From Erythroxylum novogranatense (taxonomy: Eukaryota > Streptophyta > Magnoliopsida > Malpighiales > Erythroxylaceae), in NCBI GenBank assembly GCA_029891385.1, contig CM057230.1:35729402-35793401 (forward strand): a DNA stretch of 64,000 nucleotides. Reading direction: 5' to 3'. A program made the translations under genes and the position numbers. Positions 1 through 10,423 of this stretch are shown piece by piece. The stretch's first letter is position 1. Every line of letters begins with the position of its first letter. The notes under the pieces are model-generated. The model was not told the origin of the DNA. It ran no database searches and saw nothing but the letters and a program-made list of their open reading frames with translations.

Positions 1-155
1 GCGTTAATTCAATTCCTACAATCTTATACTCTTTGTTACCAATTCCTTGCTGTTTTGGGGGTGAAGGGTCTTTTTAGATTGATTGAATTTAGGTTTGGGA
101 ACAATCATTGAAACGGAGGTGATCTAGACATTGATTCTAGGTTGTTGCCGTATCA
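1..155 (+). repeat. LTR fragment, 3' end, gypsy family A (copy A0)
   Basis: The first 155 bases match the last part of the family A LTRs at 10252-10406 and 30393-30547 almost base for base and end in the same ...GTTGTTGCCGTATCA terminus. No primer binding site follows, so this is a 3' LTR or a solo LTR rather than a 5' LTR. It is cut by the window edge and abuts background tract I directly. Confidence 0.9.
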
Positions 156-3100
156 CTATGGTACATGCTATAACCATATGTTCATAACTATTAGCTATTA
201 TATCACATACTGGTACACATTGGCAAGTAATTGAAATAATACACATGTTTATAATATATGCATAATACTAATATACTTATACAATAATTTATGACTAATG
301 TAAAGAATAGCATACCCTATGTATTACATGATATGTACCTATACAACTGTGAGTTTATAGGTATATAGTACCATAATGATGTGTACCATACTATTGTTTA
401 TTACCATAGTAAATAAGATTATAGTGTGGTACCATATTGCTATAGTTACATGTACATTCTTGAGGTAGTACATACTTGCACAAGGTATAAATTATTTTCT
501 GCATGTGTAATTGTACACGTATATTAGTATATATGCGTGTGATAACTAATTATTATGCATATGGTACCTACCATTGTGATAACATTTGTGTAATAATTGG
601 TACACATGTATATGTTACATGTGTACCGATTATATAGTTAATTGATACATATGCATAACAATTTATGAATATGTGTAGGTTTATACTTTATGTTATAAAT
701 TCATCTCATTTTATACATCCCACTAACAAGAATACATGATTCCTTCAAGAAATTCATCAAGACATGTGTAATATGTTATCTCGCTAACGATGTCTACCAA
801 TAATTTTGTATATAGTACACTATTTAATATCATGCATTATGTAATATCATGTAATGTGTTTATTTTCATAATCAATGTATATTATACTTCAAGGATTACA
901 TTACACATGTATTATACACATGCATTGGTACACTACATAGTACATTGACGCATTATGTATGGATATATAACTATACTATGTGTATATGCATATGTATATA
1001 GTAGGTATGCATATGTATTATTGCTAATCAAATATGGTAACGTATTATTTTGCATGGTTATGCATATGTTATTATATATATGCACAATGGTAGTGTGCAA
1101 TTTTGATATAGTACACAATAACAAGGTTATACTAGTACATGACATGCTTTATTATGTCAATATGTTACCATGCCTTTATATAGTGATTCCTATTTTGAGC
1201 ATAATGACCTATTATACATATATGGTAACATATCACTTTAGATATTTTGTACATAAAAGATATTCAATTTAATGAAGTTCCATATTTTCTTTTATTCATT
1301 TATTTTAGTTTCCCTTTATTTGATGCATATGTTAAATTCTATATTAACAATACAAATATAAAACTGTTAACTATAGGTACCATGCAAAATACTTTTAGTT
1401 ATACTGAATGTGTTTAAATATATCATAACACAATGCTATGGTATAACCCTATATGTTAGTGCCATGCATAGTACATAAATAATGTGTGTAATACTATGTT
1501 ATATTATTTATGTACACATGTACAACTTTTAAACCTATTGTTTTCTTTTGTCACAAATGGGCATAACTTTGTCTATCTCCAAATTGTAGACATCATGTAC
1601 TATATCATGTCAAAATATAGTACATATTACATAATGTGTTGTGTAATTGGTAATAGTATGTCACACTATATATAGTAGTATCTACACTTACCATGGTAAC
1701 ATATATATTAAATGCATACATGATGCTATGGTACTAACATACACCATTTGTACCATACTAATGAGTTAGTGTGACTCATTAGTATGTTAGCTAATACCAT
1801 TGTTAATACTATTTGGTATGCATGCTCATAGTATATATAATATGCATGGTAGACTTATATGTATCATAATGGTTAACCATACATTATGTAGTCACATGTA
1901 CACATTATGTACAGTTAACTATTTCCATATATATGATAGTGATGCACTATATGTTACCCTATTATGCACGGTACACTATGCAATGTACCGTGCATATGTT
2001 ATGGTTACTATATATCCATGTACACTAGTATAGTTATTATAATATACCATGGTCGGGTGTGATACTATTGTGTACACATACATGTCACATATATTGTCCT
2101 ATTATTAGTACAATATATGCATATGTGATGCACGAATACATGGTAATGTACATGTATGTTACATATGCATGGTACATGCATAGTATATTACTAGTTGATA
2201 GCTATACCAGACTAGTACATTAATTTATGCACTAGTACATTCTTGTTAGTGTGATGTATAATGATGTGTACAGTAGTGGTGGTTTTCGTGTAAATTCACA
2301 TATATAATGTATGTACCATAATGTGCACATGTGTAAGGTAGTATACATAATACCATCACACAATATAACTAATGTGGTATATTTGTCTAACTCTATTCAC
2401 ATGGTTATACCATATGTCTAACATTGCTATAACGATACTTGCTATTATGTATCCCATATGTAACAATTTACTATATTGTGTACACTATGTAACCATGTAT
2501 TGGAATAGTGTACACAATGTATTGAATGTACCATATGCTCATTGTGCATATGTATATGGTACCATGTGTAGCATATGTGTACCATATATGGATAATGGAT
2601 TACAAGGTATATGCATAACATGTGTAAGCTGACATGTTATTTCAGTATGTGTACTATATCATACTATGTATGCATTATACATACATGCAATAGTTGTACT
2701 AGTATGCATAGTAATGTATACATGTGTAATAGTATTATACTAGTACATGGTGCATTATAGTATTTATGTGCATTATACAATGGCATGGTACACATAACAT
2801 GTTTTATAATAGTACACAAGTATGCATATACCATATGTTATATAATATAGTGTGTTATAATTATAATGTGTGTATGGTATACGTGTGTACCATATGTATA
2901 CTATGTACATGCATACTCATTACACAACCACAGGTATATATGTGTACCAACTATGGTGCATAATATTACAGTGGTAATAACTAGTGTATAATATACTAAT
3001 TACCGTAGTTATAACAGTAATATGCATATGCGCCATAACACATAGTATCTTGCATGTTACATGGTACATAACTATTCATATACAATAGTGGTGCACACCA

Positions 3101-3980
3101 TGAGTATGTATTGAATACATGTATATGGGTGCCATACACGTGTAAAGAAAATATACTATGCATGTGCACATATAGTTGTACCCTATATGCGAACATGTAC
3201 CATGCATATAATAGTAATATAGTACAATATGTACACATACATTTTACCATTATTGTATAGTACCCAATGGTAACACATCTATAGTGCAATTAGAGTGCAC
3301 TATAGTGTGCATATGGTACTAATACACACTATGGGTGTACACTATTGTGTATAATAGCATATTGTATACACTATAGAAGTGGGTAATAATAGCATGTGCA
3401 CCATGTATATTATGGTACCATATGCACCATATGCACCATATACTGGTAACTATACTGGTATGTACCATGTGTGACACGCATAGACTACTGTGGTACATAT
3501 GGTACACAATATGGCTATGTTAGTACCAATCCCACTGTAATCATGTGCATGTGTAGTATGCTATACAATGCATGGTACGTGTATGGTATATAGTACACTA
3601 TATTACCAATGTATGAATGGTATATATACACTATGGTACATGTGAGTGCATGTATTGTGTTACGTTCACAATAGCATGCATATATGTGTAATACATGTAC
3701 TACCATGTATATCCACATGGTAAGTTGAATTTACCACATGGTACGTGTATGGTATAGTACACTATATTACCAATGTATGAAAGGTATATATACCATGTAC
3801 AATATGCATTTAACATTATTTGCATGTGTACATGGTATATATGTGTACCATACAATGGCATGCATTGCTACTGGGTATACCATGCACATGCATATGCATA
3901 TAGTACCAATTGTATGTACACTACATAGCAAATACACTTGTTATACCATATGTACACATCAAGTATACATGTACACATAT
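156..3980. other. Background tract I: AT-rich DNA of short palindromic words
   Basis: About 3.8 kb with no gene and no tandem monomer. It is built from words such as CATATG, TGTACA, GTATAC, ATGCAT, ACTAGT, CCATGG and GGTACC. GA, TC and CG steps are rare, and A or T runs are short. Open frames occur on both strands with the same odd composition (rich in Y, M, I, H, C, V, T), as expected from the dinucleotide bias and not from coding. Perfect hairpins occur, for example 1754-1786 (13-bp stem, 7-base loop) and 1963-1996 (12-bp stem, 10-base loop). Function is unknown; a decayed satellite or hairpin-driven expansion are guesses. Confidence 0.8.
3571..3794 (+). repeat. Local direct duplication within tract I
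   Basis: A word of about 60 bases beginning CATGGTACGTGTATGGTATA occurs at 3571-3631 and again, slightly changed, at 3737-3794, a spacing of 166 bases. It shows that the tract grows in part by local duplication. Confidence 0.75.
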
Positions 3981-5009
3981 TGATGGGAGACCCAATAGGA
4001 ACTTTTCCTAGAGAACCTTCAACAAGATGGAACTATGCCCGAGAGTAGATAGAATCAAGCAAACAAGCGGAATCACAAGAAACAAAATTGAAAAAGATAG
4101 AAATAGAACACAAAGAGAAAATAGAAGGTTAGAAGAATGTTGGTCGATGAAAAGAACCCTAAGAGAACTTGTCTCTTAGAACCCTAGCAAGAATGTTGGT
4201 CAATGGAAAGAACCCTAAGAGAACTTGTCTCTTAGAACTCTAATCTTAGGACGCCACAAAGGAAGACCACTCCTTTGATAAGTCAAGTATTCTCAAAGAA
4301 TACAAAGAAAGCAAGAAAGCTCTCAATATTATTTCTGAATCAAAATCCCCTTTTAAGCTTCCTAACTTAATGTCCTAAAATAGATACTAAATAAAAGGAA
4401 ACAAATCAATCCCTAAAAAGGAAAAAAAATAAACTTATAAAGGTGTTGACTAGATTACCTTATTTCAAGGAAAACAAAAAGGAAACTAATTAAAACATGA
4501 TCTGAACATGTTGGACCTTATAGATCACGTCCTTATCCTTATTTTTAAGTGGCATATGCTTGTCACATGGTATTTTAAGTAAGTTCTCCCAATTGGACTC
4601 CATGTGGGCCTTTGGATACTTTATGTTGGGCTTCAAGGAGTAAGACAATGCCTCTTGGACCTTTATGAGATAAAATATGATTCAACAATATGGGCTAGAT
4701 CTCTTGAAGGTCTTGGATTAAACAATTTAATGCTTGCTTCATTGCTTTGGCCCTAGCTCTTGTCATTGGGCCTCCAACATCTTGTAATGGATCTTTAGGA
4801 ACATTAGACTTGAAGGTTGGGCCTTTGATATGGGAATTTCGTTCATCCCCTTGCCTTGAACATTCAAACTTCAAATCTGATCCAATTTCAGCTCCGAACC
4901 CCCTTTTGCAAGCTCATGTCCATGCAAGTCATGTCCTAGCCTTCCCTGAGGCGAATCACACCATGGATGCTTCCCTTCCTGTCTTTCACATGTCCATGGT
5001 TTTCCATCA
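3981..5009 (-). repeat. 3' LTR of gypsy B
   Basis: On the plus strand it runs from TGATGGGAGACCC to ...GGTTTTCCATCA, about 1,029 bp. The first 220 or so bases match the 5' LTR remnant at 29419-29642. The inner edge lies inside the pol reading frame at the Gly-Gly-Asn-Asp motif, as in families A, C and G. A 60-base stretch (AAGAACCCTAAGAGAACTTG) is locally duplicated near 4150-4235. Confidence 0.85.
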
Positions 5010-5639
5010 TTCCCTCCCTCCTCGAAAGGATTCGTCCTCGAATCTGCAGCATCAAAGGAGGATAAATCAGATACATTGAATGTAGCACTCACATTACCAT
5101 AGGAGCTAGGCAAATCAATTTTATAAGCATTATCATTAATCCTTTCTAAAACTTGAAAAGGGCCATCTCCTCTTGGTTGTAGCTTAGATTTCCTTTGTTT
5201 TGGAAACCTCTCCTTTCTCAAGTGCACCCAAACCCAATCTCCAGGTTCAAATATAACACGCCTTCTGCTTTTATTGGCTTGCTTTGCATATTGTTCATTT
5301 CTCCTCTCAATGTTGGCTCTAACTTTAGCATGCAACTCCAATTCATTCAAAGGGGCTGCAATAGTATAGAAGTCCTTCACAAATCTCCGATAAAAGCTAG
5401 CCAAGCCGTGGAAGCTTCGAACTTCATTCGCATTCTTGGGAGTTGGCCTTTCTCTAACTGCTTTCACTTTCTCTTCATCAACTTGAAGTCCTTTAGCACC
5501 TACAATAAAGCCAAGAAACACAACAGTATCCATGCAAAAGGAACATTTTTCTAAATTGGCATAAAGCTTATTTTCTCTTAAAAGTTCAAACACATCGTGC
5601 AAGTGTTTCACATGACCATCTAAATTCCTGGAATATACT
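5010..5639 (-). pseudogene. pol: Gypsy B pol, 3' part: end of RT fused to integrase C-terminus
   Basis: The minus-strand frame starts just after the catalytic YFDD box, which lies across the nested insertion at 26752. It shows the RT thumb (motifs [35 protein letters not shown]). It then jumps in frame from AAPLNEL to the integrase C-terminal region ([35 protein letters not shown]). RNase H, the integrase zinc finger and all three catalytic acidic residues are therefore deleted. The frame continues into the LTR past GGND. The plus-strand frames here are shadows. Confidence 0.85.
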
Positions 5640-5640
5640 T

Positions 5641-5994
5641 GATACAAATGACGTTCAAGATGCTACAAGAAGCAATCTAGGTGATTTAGACCTGATTCCA
5701 AATATGGAAAGTTTTTGGGTTCTAAATAAGGAAACTTCAACAGTTTTGGAACATGGAGCTAAAGTGCATGGAGATGCCATGGGAAATCATATTGAGGCTG
5801 TTCAAGAAAAACAAGGTCATTCAAGTGCCAATGTAGAAGGTTTCCCCAATAAGGAAAGTTTTGTCGGTCCGGTGACAAGGTCCCGAGCAAAGCGTATAAA
5901 GGAGCAACTCCAAATTTATGTGCAAAACCATGTTGAAAGTGGGCTGTCCAAATATGGAAAGTCCATATATGGAAATGTTTTGGAGCCTAAGTGA
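5641..5994 (+). pseudogene. Pol C-terminal tail carried in LTR C1
   Basis: An open frame from the first LTR base reads [19 protein letters not shown] and ends with the basic motif GPVTRSRAKRIKEQLQIYVQ. The same tail follows the integrase of the C2 copy on the minus strand (62707-63152). The stop codon at 5992-5994 is supplied by the inserted D2 LTR. The basic TRSR motif corresponds to GPITRSRSNKLKAQ in family A LTRs. As part of a solo LTR it has no upstream pol and is not expected to be translated. Confidence 0.75.
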
Positions 5995-6626
5995 CGCGCA
6001 CTGCGGAAAGATTGACGTCGATAGGATGATGATTTCAATGGGTATTTTGTCTTATGGGGTTTTGACCTAAAGGAAATAAAAAGGATAGATATTTGGAATT
6101 CAACAAACAAAAAAATAAAGGATACGCAAGGTTTGATTTCTATGACACCTCTCGAAAACTTGTTTCGAGCAATCCCGATGATCAAAATAAAACCAAGAAA
6201 TGAACAATAACAAGAAAATAAAGGATACGCAAGGTTTGATTTCTACGACACCTCTCGGAAACTTGTTCCGAGCAATCCCGATGATCAAAATAAAACCAAG
6301 AAACGAACAATCAATACGCCACAATTGAGAAAACAATTGATAAGTGAAAGATGATTCGAAAAGTAACAAGAACAAGAGAACAAAGTTCTCCCTAAAGCCA
6401 TCGGCTCTCAAAACAACATCATCTCCATGATTGTAAAACCCTAAAACATAAGTATTTATACCTAGGTCAAATAATAAAAGGTTGGGCTAAAACACATGGA
6501 AGCCCAAAATAAAACGAAGTATAAAATTTAAATAAATAGGTTTGATATCTTCTTGGGCTTAAGTGATGAAGCTTTAAATTTCCCAAGTCTTCGTGTTTTT
6601 AAGCTCCAAGTGTATCCGGTCCAAGG
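5992..6626 (-). repeat. Left LTR of D2, truncated at its inner end
   Basis: It matches the LTRs of D (58678 onward and 61910 onward) from TGACGC through ...GTGTATCCGGTCCAAGG, where the foldback begins. It holds two tandem units of about 102 bp (from 6119 and 6221), against one in D. On the minus strand TATAAATA (6455-6462 region) is a likely TATA box. Confidence 0.8.
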
Positions 6627-6943
6627 ACGTAGCTCAGTGGTGTGAGGCGTGCGTCTCAACGCATCAAAACCCTGAGGTCACAGGTTCGACTTCCACTGCC
6701 CCCATGGGATGCGCAACGCCCCCTACGGGATGTGAGTGTGACCAAACGGGACAATACCTGGCCGGTGAGGCTCCCGGCCCAAACCAAAAAGGCGCCTTTT
6801 TGGTTTGGGGCCGGGACCCTCACCGGCATTGTCCCTTTGGTCACACCCACATCCGTGAGGGGCATGCGCATCCCGGGAAGCGGAGTCGAACCTGTGACCT
6901 CAGAGTTTTGGTGCGTTGAGACGCACGCCTCTCACCACTGGGG
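6627..6943. mobile_element. Inverted tRNA-derived SINE-like foldback
   Basis: Two arms of about 155 bp are near-perfect reverse complements meeting at a perfect palindrome centred on AAAAAGGCGCCTTTTT (6781-6806). The left arm has a Pol III A-box-like TAGCTCAGTGGTG (6630-6642) and a B-box GGTTCGACTTCC (6683-6694). The right arm carries GGTTCGACTCC on the minus strand (6882-6892). This looks like a tRNA-related SINE duplicated head to head. A functional tRNA is unlikely because no complete cloverleaf or CCA-adjacent acceptor stem is seen. Peptides from both strands of this segment are palindrome shadows. Confidence 0.65.
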
Positions 6944-7085
6944 TTAATCAAAGGTTGACATGTACCATGCCTTGTGATTAATCTTGATATCGTGTTACAA
7001 AAGGACTGAGCCTATAACCATAGTTACAGGTTAAATCGCAATATCGATCCTCATTTGATTTGGGTAGTAGAAAACAATTTTCAAA
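6944..7085 (+). repeat. Fragment of copia family E LTR
   Basis: TTAATCAAAGGTTGACATGT through GATTTGGGTAGT matches 20672-20803 inside the copia E LTR with few changes. It is joined on the left to the foldback and on the right to unrelated DNA. Confidence 0.8.
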
Positions 7086-8037
7086 CAATTAAAAACACCT
7101 TTTCAAATTTGTTAGGAATTTAAACTTACTTAACATCAATTAAACTCATTTAATTGAAATTAAGTCTTAAAAAAAATAATAGCAAACTAAACCTAGAAAA
7201 CCCTAAAGTCAAAAGAAAAAGAAGGTCGCCGCAGAGACAAACAAGTTTCCCTCACAAACAACTTTCATCTCATTTGCTGTTCATTGATTAGACAATTAAG
7301 GAAGGTGGTTCAACACCACTACTCACGTCTCCCTGAATGACTCTCTCTGGCCTCAACGCCGCTTGCTCTAGCTATGCCTGATCGTTGCCCTAATCGCACT
7401 TTCATCGTCTTCCAAGAGCTCGCACCGTCGACCCCATCTCATGGGATCGCACAATCGCAAGCAACATGACAGACGCAGATACAAGCGCACGCAGATACAT
7501 CCCAAACAAAAACAAATCACAGATCTGGGTTTTCAAGAAGATTAAACCTTTCTTAATACCCAATCGGATCTAATTCGATTTTTCTTCAGGGTATTTCAAA
7601 AACTAATTTCCAGATTTTGGGTTGCTCACATCTCTCCAGACGCAAGAATCAAAACACTATCAACTGATTTTCCAGAAACTCATAATACACCAAGATGCGA
7701 CAGGTGACGACGATGGGAATTTTAGAAACAATTTTAAAAAACACAAAACATTGCTGCCGCCACCGCCGTCGCCTTATATACTACTACCGCAAAAAAAAAT
7801 ATTCCAAATTCGTATTATGAAGTTTTAGGGTTTATACTTATTAATCTGAAACAATTTTCAGATTAATCTATAACCTTTTCAATTCAATTCCGAAATAATA
7901 ATCAATAACAATCCGAAAACAATATGCATGAAAATAAATCATATTCGTATCATGCATCCAAAACTGTGAGCACATGCAATCAAAACATGCTTATTATCGA
8001 TTATACAGAAGAACCTGTCTCTGATACCACTGTAAAC
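7086..8037. other. Unclassified segment, possible minus-strand retroelement leader
   Basis: About 950 bp with no match elsewhere in the window and no convincing gene. The right end holds CTCTGATACCACTG (8017-8030), whose complement TGGTATCAGAG is the usual iMet primer site, so this may be the leader of a copia-like element reading leftward whose LTR was lost at 8037. A TATATAAGGCG sequence reads on the minus strand near 7773. The composition (GC-rich islands at 7380-7480 and 7755-7775) differs from its neighbours. Confidence 0.4.
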
Positions 8038-8986
8038 ACACCTAAGGCTCAAAAGGATGCTTACACGAAGCATATCAATGACTCCACGGATGTGTCATGC
8101 CTTATGTTAGGCGCCATGATCTCTGATCTTCAGAAGGATTTAGAGGAAATGGAGGCCTATAACATGCTTGCTCAATTGAAAACTATGTTTCAACAGCAAG
8201 CACGCCAAGAGAGGTTTAGAACCACTAAGGTATTGAACTCATGCAAGATGACTCCTGGCACACCCGTGAATGCTCACGTTCTCAAGAAATTAGGTGCACC
8301 TGTTAGTCAAGAATTGGCAACTGATCTTATTCTAGCATCTTTGACTGATGAATATGATCAGTTCATTCTTAACTACAACATGCATAATATGGAGAAGTCC
8401 ATTGATGAATTGCATGGGATGCTGAAAACTGCTGAAGATAACTTAAAGGGAAAGGTTAAGATCACCAATGAAGTTCTTGTGGTTCAAAAGGGAAAGGTTT
8501 TCAAGAAGAAGGGCACAACAAAGGACAAAGGTAAAGTACCCAAGTCCAAGCCCAAGCCCAAGCCTAAAGCTAAGACTAAATCCATGTATGACAATCAAGT
8601 TTGGACTTTGATTGATCCGTCTGATGGCTTGAAGATCATTGGATGCAAATGGGTTTTTCAAAAGAAACTCGACATGGATGGAAATGTGCACACTTATAAA
8701 GCAAGACTTGTTGCTAAAGGTTATCGACAAGTTCATGGAATTGATTATGATGAGACATTTTCTCCAGTGGTCATCATCAAATCCATTAGAATTCTTATTG
8801 CCATAGTTGCATACTACGATTATGAGATATGACAAATGGATGTCAAAACGGCTTTCCTTAATGGAAACTTACTTGCGGATGTATATATGATACAGCCTGA
8901 GGGTTTTGTCCATCCTAAGAATTCGGGAAAGGTGTGCAAGCTTCAAAGATCCATTTATGGATTGAAGCAAGCATCAAGAAGACTAA
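8038..8986 (+). pseudogene. gag-pol: Copia E1: gag fused to RT, protease and integrase deleted
   Basis: From about 8038 the frame encodes the middle of an UBN2-type copia Gag (PKAQKDAYTKHINDSTDVS, LLKTAEDNLKG-like end) and a lysine/proline spacer (KPKPKAKTK). It then jumps directly into RT (SMYDNQVWTLIDPSDG, CKWVFQKKLD, KARLVAKGY). The zinc knuckle, protease and integrase are missing. TGG has become TGA at 8830-8832 (compare 18696-18700). RT stops at 8986 after GLKQASR, before the YVDD box. The open frame begins upstream at 7924 in unrelated DNA, so its first 38 codons are chance. Confidence 0.85.
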
Positions 8987-9512
8987 ATGGGTGTTTAGAT
9001 TAGAATGTCTTACTTATTGATACAACTCACCAAGGCAATGGAGACTTGAGGATGCCAATGGGTCCAATTACAAGGTCGCGCTCCAACAAGCTCAAAGCAC
9101 AATTTCAGATTTATGTACAAGCTTTTGTTTCACAAGAACTTCAAGAAGTTTTGTTGATCAAGGTTGGAGAAGAGCTTAGCAAGACACCTAAGTGTGTGTG
9201 CACATTGGAGGCTTCAAACCAAGAGGGCTAACACTTAGCCAATTTTCACAAGCACAAGTCTAATCAATGGGCTTGGGCTTATTTTATCTTTTAATGGGCA
9301 TGTGGACTTCTTTTAGGCTTTTTCATGGGCTGATTTGCATTAAGTGTGCATGTGCTTCATTAAAAAAGTCATGTGCATGTTTTATTTTAAGGAACCAAGC
9401 TTGTGGGCCTAGTTTAAAAGCCCAATTCGCCCCTCTTAAGTTAGTCTTCTATTTTGTGGTTTTCTTATCCTATTTGGACAAGGACTAGTCAATTTTAATT
9501 AGTTTTGAAGCC

Positions 9513-10406
9513 TGATACAACTCACCAAGGCAATGGAGACTTGAGGATGCCAATGGGTCCAATTACAAGGTCTCGCTCCAACAAGCTCAAAGCACAATTT
9601 CATATTTATGTACAAGCTTTTGTTTCACAAGAACTTCAAGAAGTTTTGTTGATCAAGCTTGGAGAAGAGCTTAGGAAGACACCTAAGTGTGTGTGCACAT
9701 TGGAGGCATCAAACCAAGAGGGCTAACACTTAGCCAATTTTCACAAGCACAAGTCTAATCAATGGGCTTGGGCTTATTTTATCTTATAAGGGCATGTGGA
9801 CTTCTTTTAGGCTTTTCATGGGCTGATTTGCATTAAGTGTGCATGTGCTTCATTAAAAAGTCATGTGCATGTTTTATTTTAAGGAACCAAGCTTGTGGGC
9901 CTAGTTTAAAAGCCCAATTCGCCCTCTTTAAGTTAGTCTTCTATTTTGTGGTTTTCTTATCCTATTTGGACAAGGACTAGTCAATTTTAATTAGTTTTGA
10001 AGCCCAAATCCATGTGGGATTTATTCTTGGGCAGATTTGTTTCAAGAAGGCCTTTTGATATTTTGGGCTTTCTTTAGGGTTTTAGGTTATCTTTGTTAGG
10101 GTTTACATTGCAAAGGGTATTTAAACCTTTGCTTTAGCCATGAACACGAGTTTAGAGATCAACAAAATTAGAAAGCATTCTTGAGAGAATTGAGATTCTT
10201 GCTTGTTTTACCTTAAGATTGATTGAACTTATCAAGTAAGTTCTAACTTGTGGCGTTAATTCAATTCCTACAATCTTATACTCTTTGATACCAATTCCTT
10301 GCTGTTTTGGGGTGAAGGGTCTTTTAGATTGATTGAATTTAGGTTTGGGAACAATCATTGAAAGCGGAGGTGATCTAGACATTGATTCTAGGTTGTTGTC
10401 GTATCA
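9513..10406 (+). repeat. 5' LTR of gypsy A
   Basis: 894 bp, TGATAC...GTATCA. It is followed after TCTT by the primer site. The first 214 bases remain open in the pol-tail frame (GPITRSRSNKLKAQ), ending at 9726. A likely TATA box lies at 10118-10125, and GTAAGT at 10236-10241 is a good splice donor. Confidence 0.9.
10118..10125 (+). promoter_or_regulatory. Candidate TATA box of LTR A
   Basis: TATTTAAA in the context AAAGGGTATTTAAACC is kept in the other family A LTR copies. It lies about 290 bp before the LTR end. Sequence motif only; no start site was mapped. Confidence 0.45.
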
Positions 10407-10410
10407 TCTT

Positions 10411-10423
10411 TGGTATCAGAGCC
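10411..10423 (+). promoter_or_regulatory. Primer binding site of gypsy A (tRNA-iMet)
   Basis: TGGTATCAGAGCC lies four bases after the LTR end and is complementary to the 3' end of plant initiator tRNA-Met. It identifies 9513-10406 as the 5' LTR and fixes the element's orientation. Confidence 0.92.

Noticed and set aside
955..3983. Many open frames of 60-110 codons on both strands in tract I (and likewise in 44699-44971 and 49561-52846)
   Set aside because: Their composition simply reflects the dinucleotide bias. They occur on both strands, overlap, show no motif and have no start context; no protein is supported.
3976..3985. A target-site duplication for gypsy B
   Set aside because: The partner flank is lost because A' cut the 5' LTR at 29642; nothing can be matched.
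6627..6710. A possible functional tRNA gene
   Set aside because: A- and B-box words are present, but I could not fold a full cloverleaf with a paired acceptor stem, and the arm is duplicated in inverse; SINE-like origin is simpler.
6593..6947. Three overlapping open frames, two plus and one minus, with similar peptides
   Set aside because: They translate the two arms of the inverted SINE-like repeat and are not proteins.
8443..8835. Antisense open frames over copia RT (also 18421, 21524, 24596)
   Set aside because: Mirror frames of the conserved RT segment; they recur only because RT is repeated.
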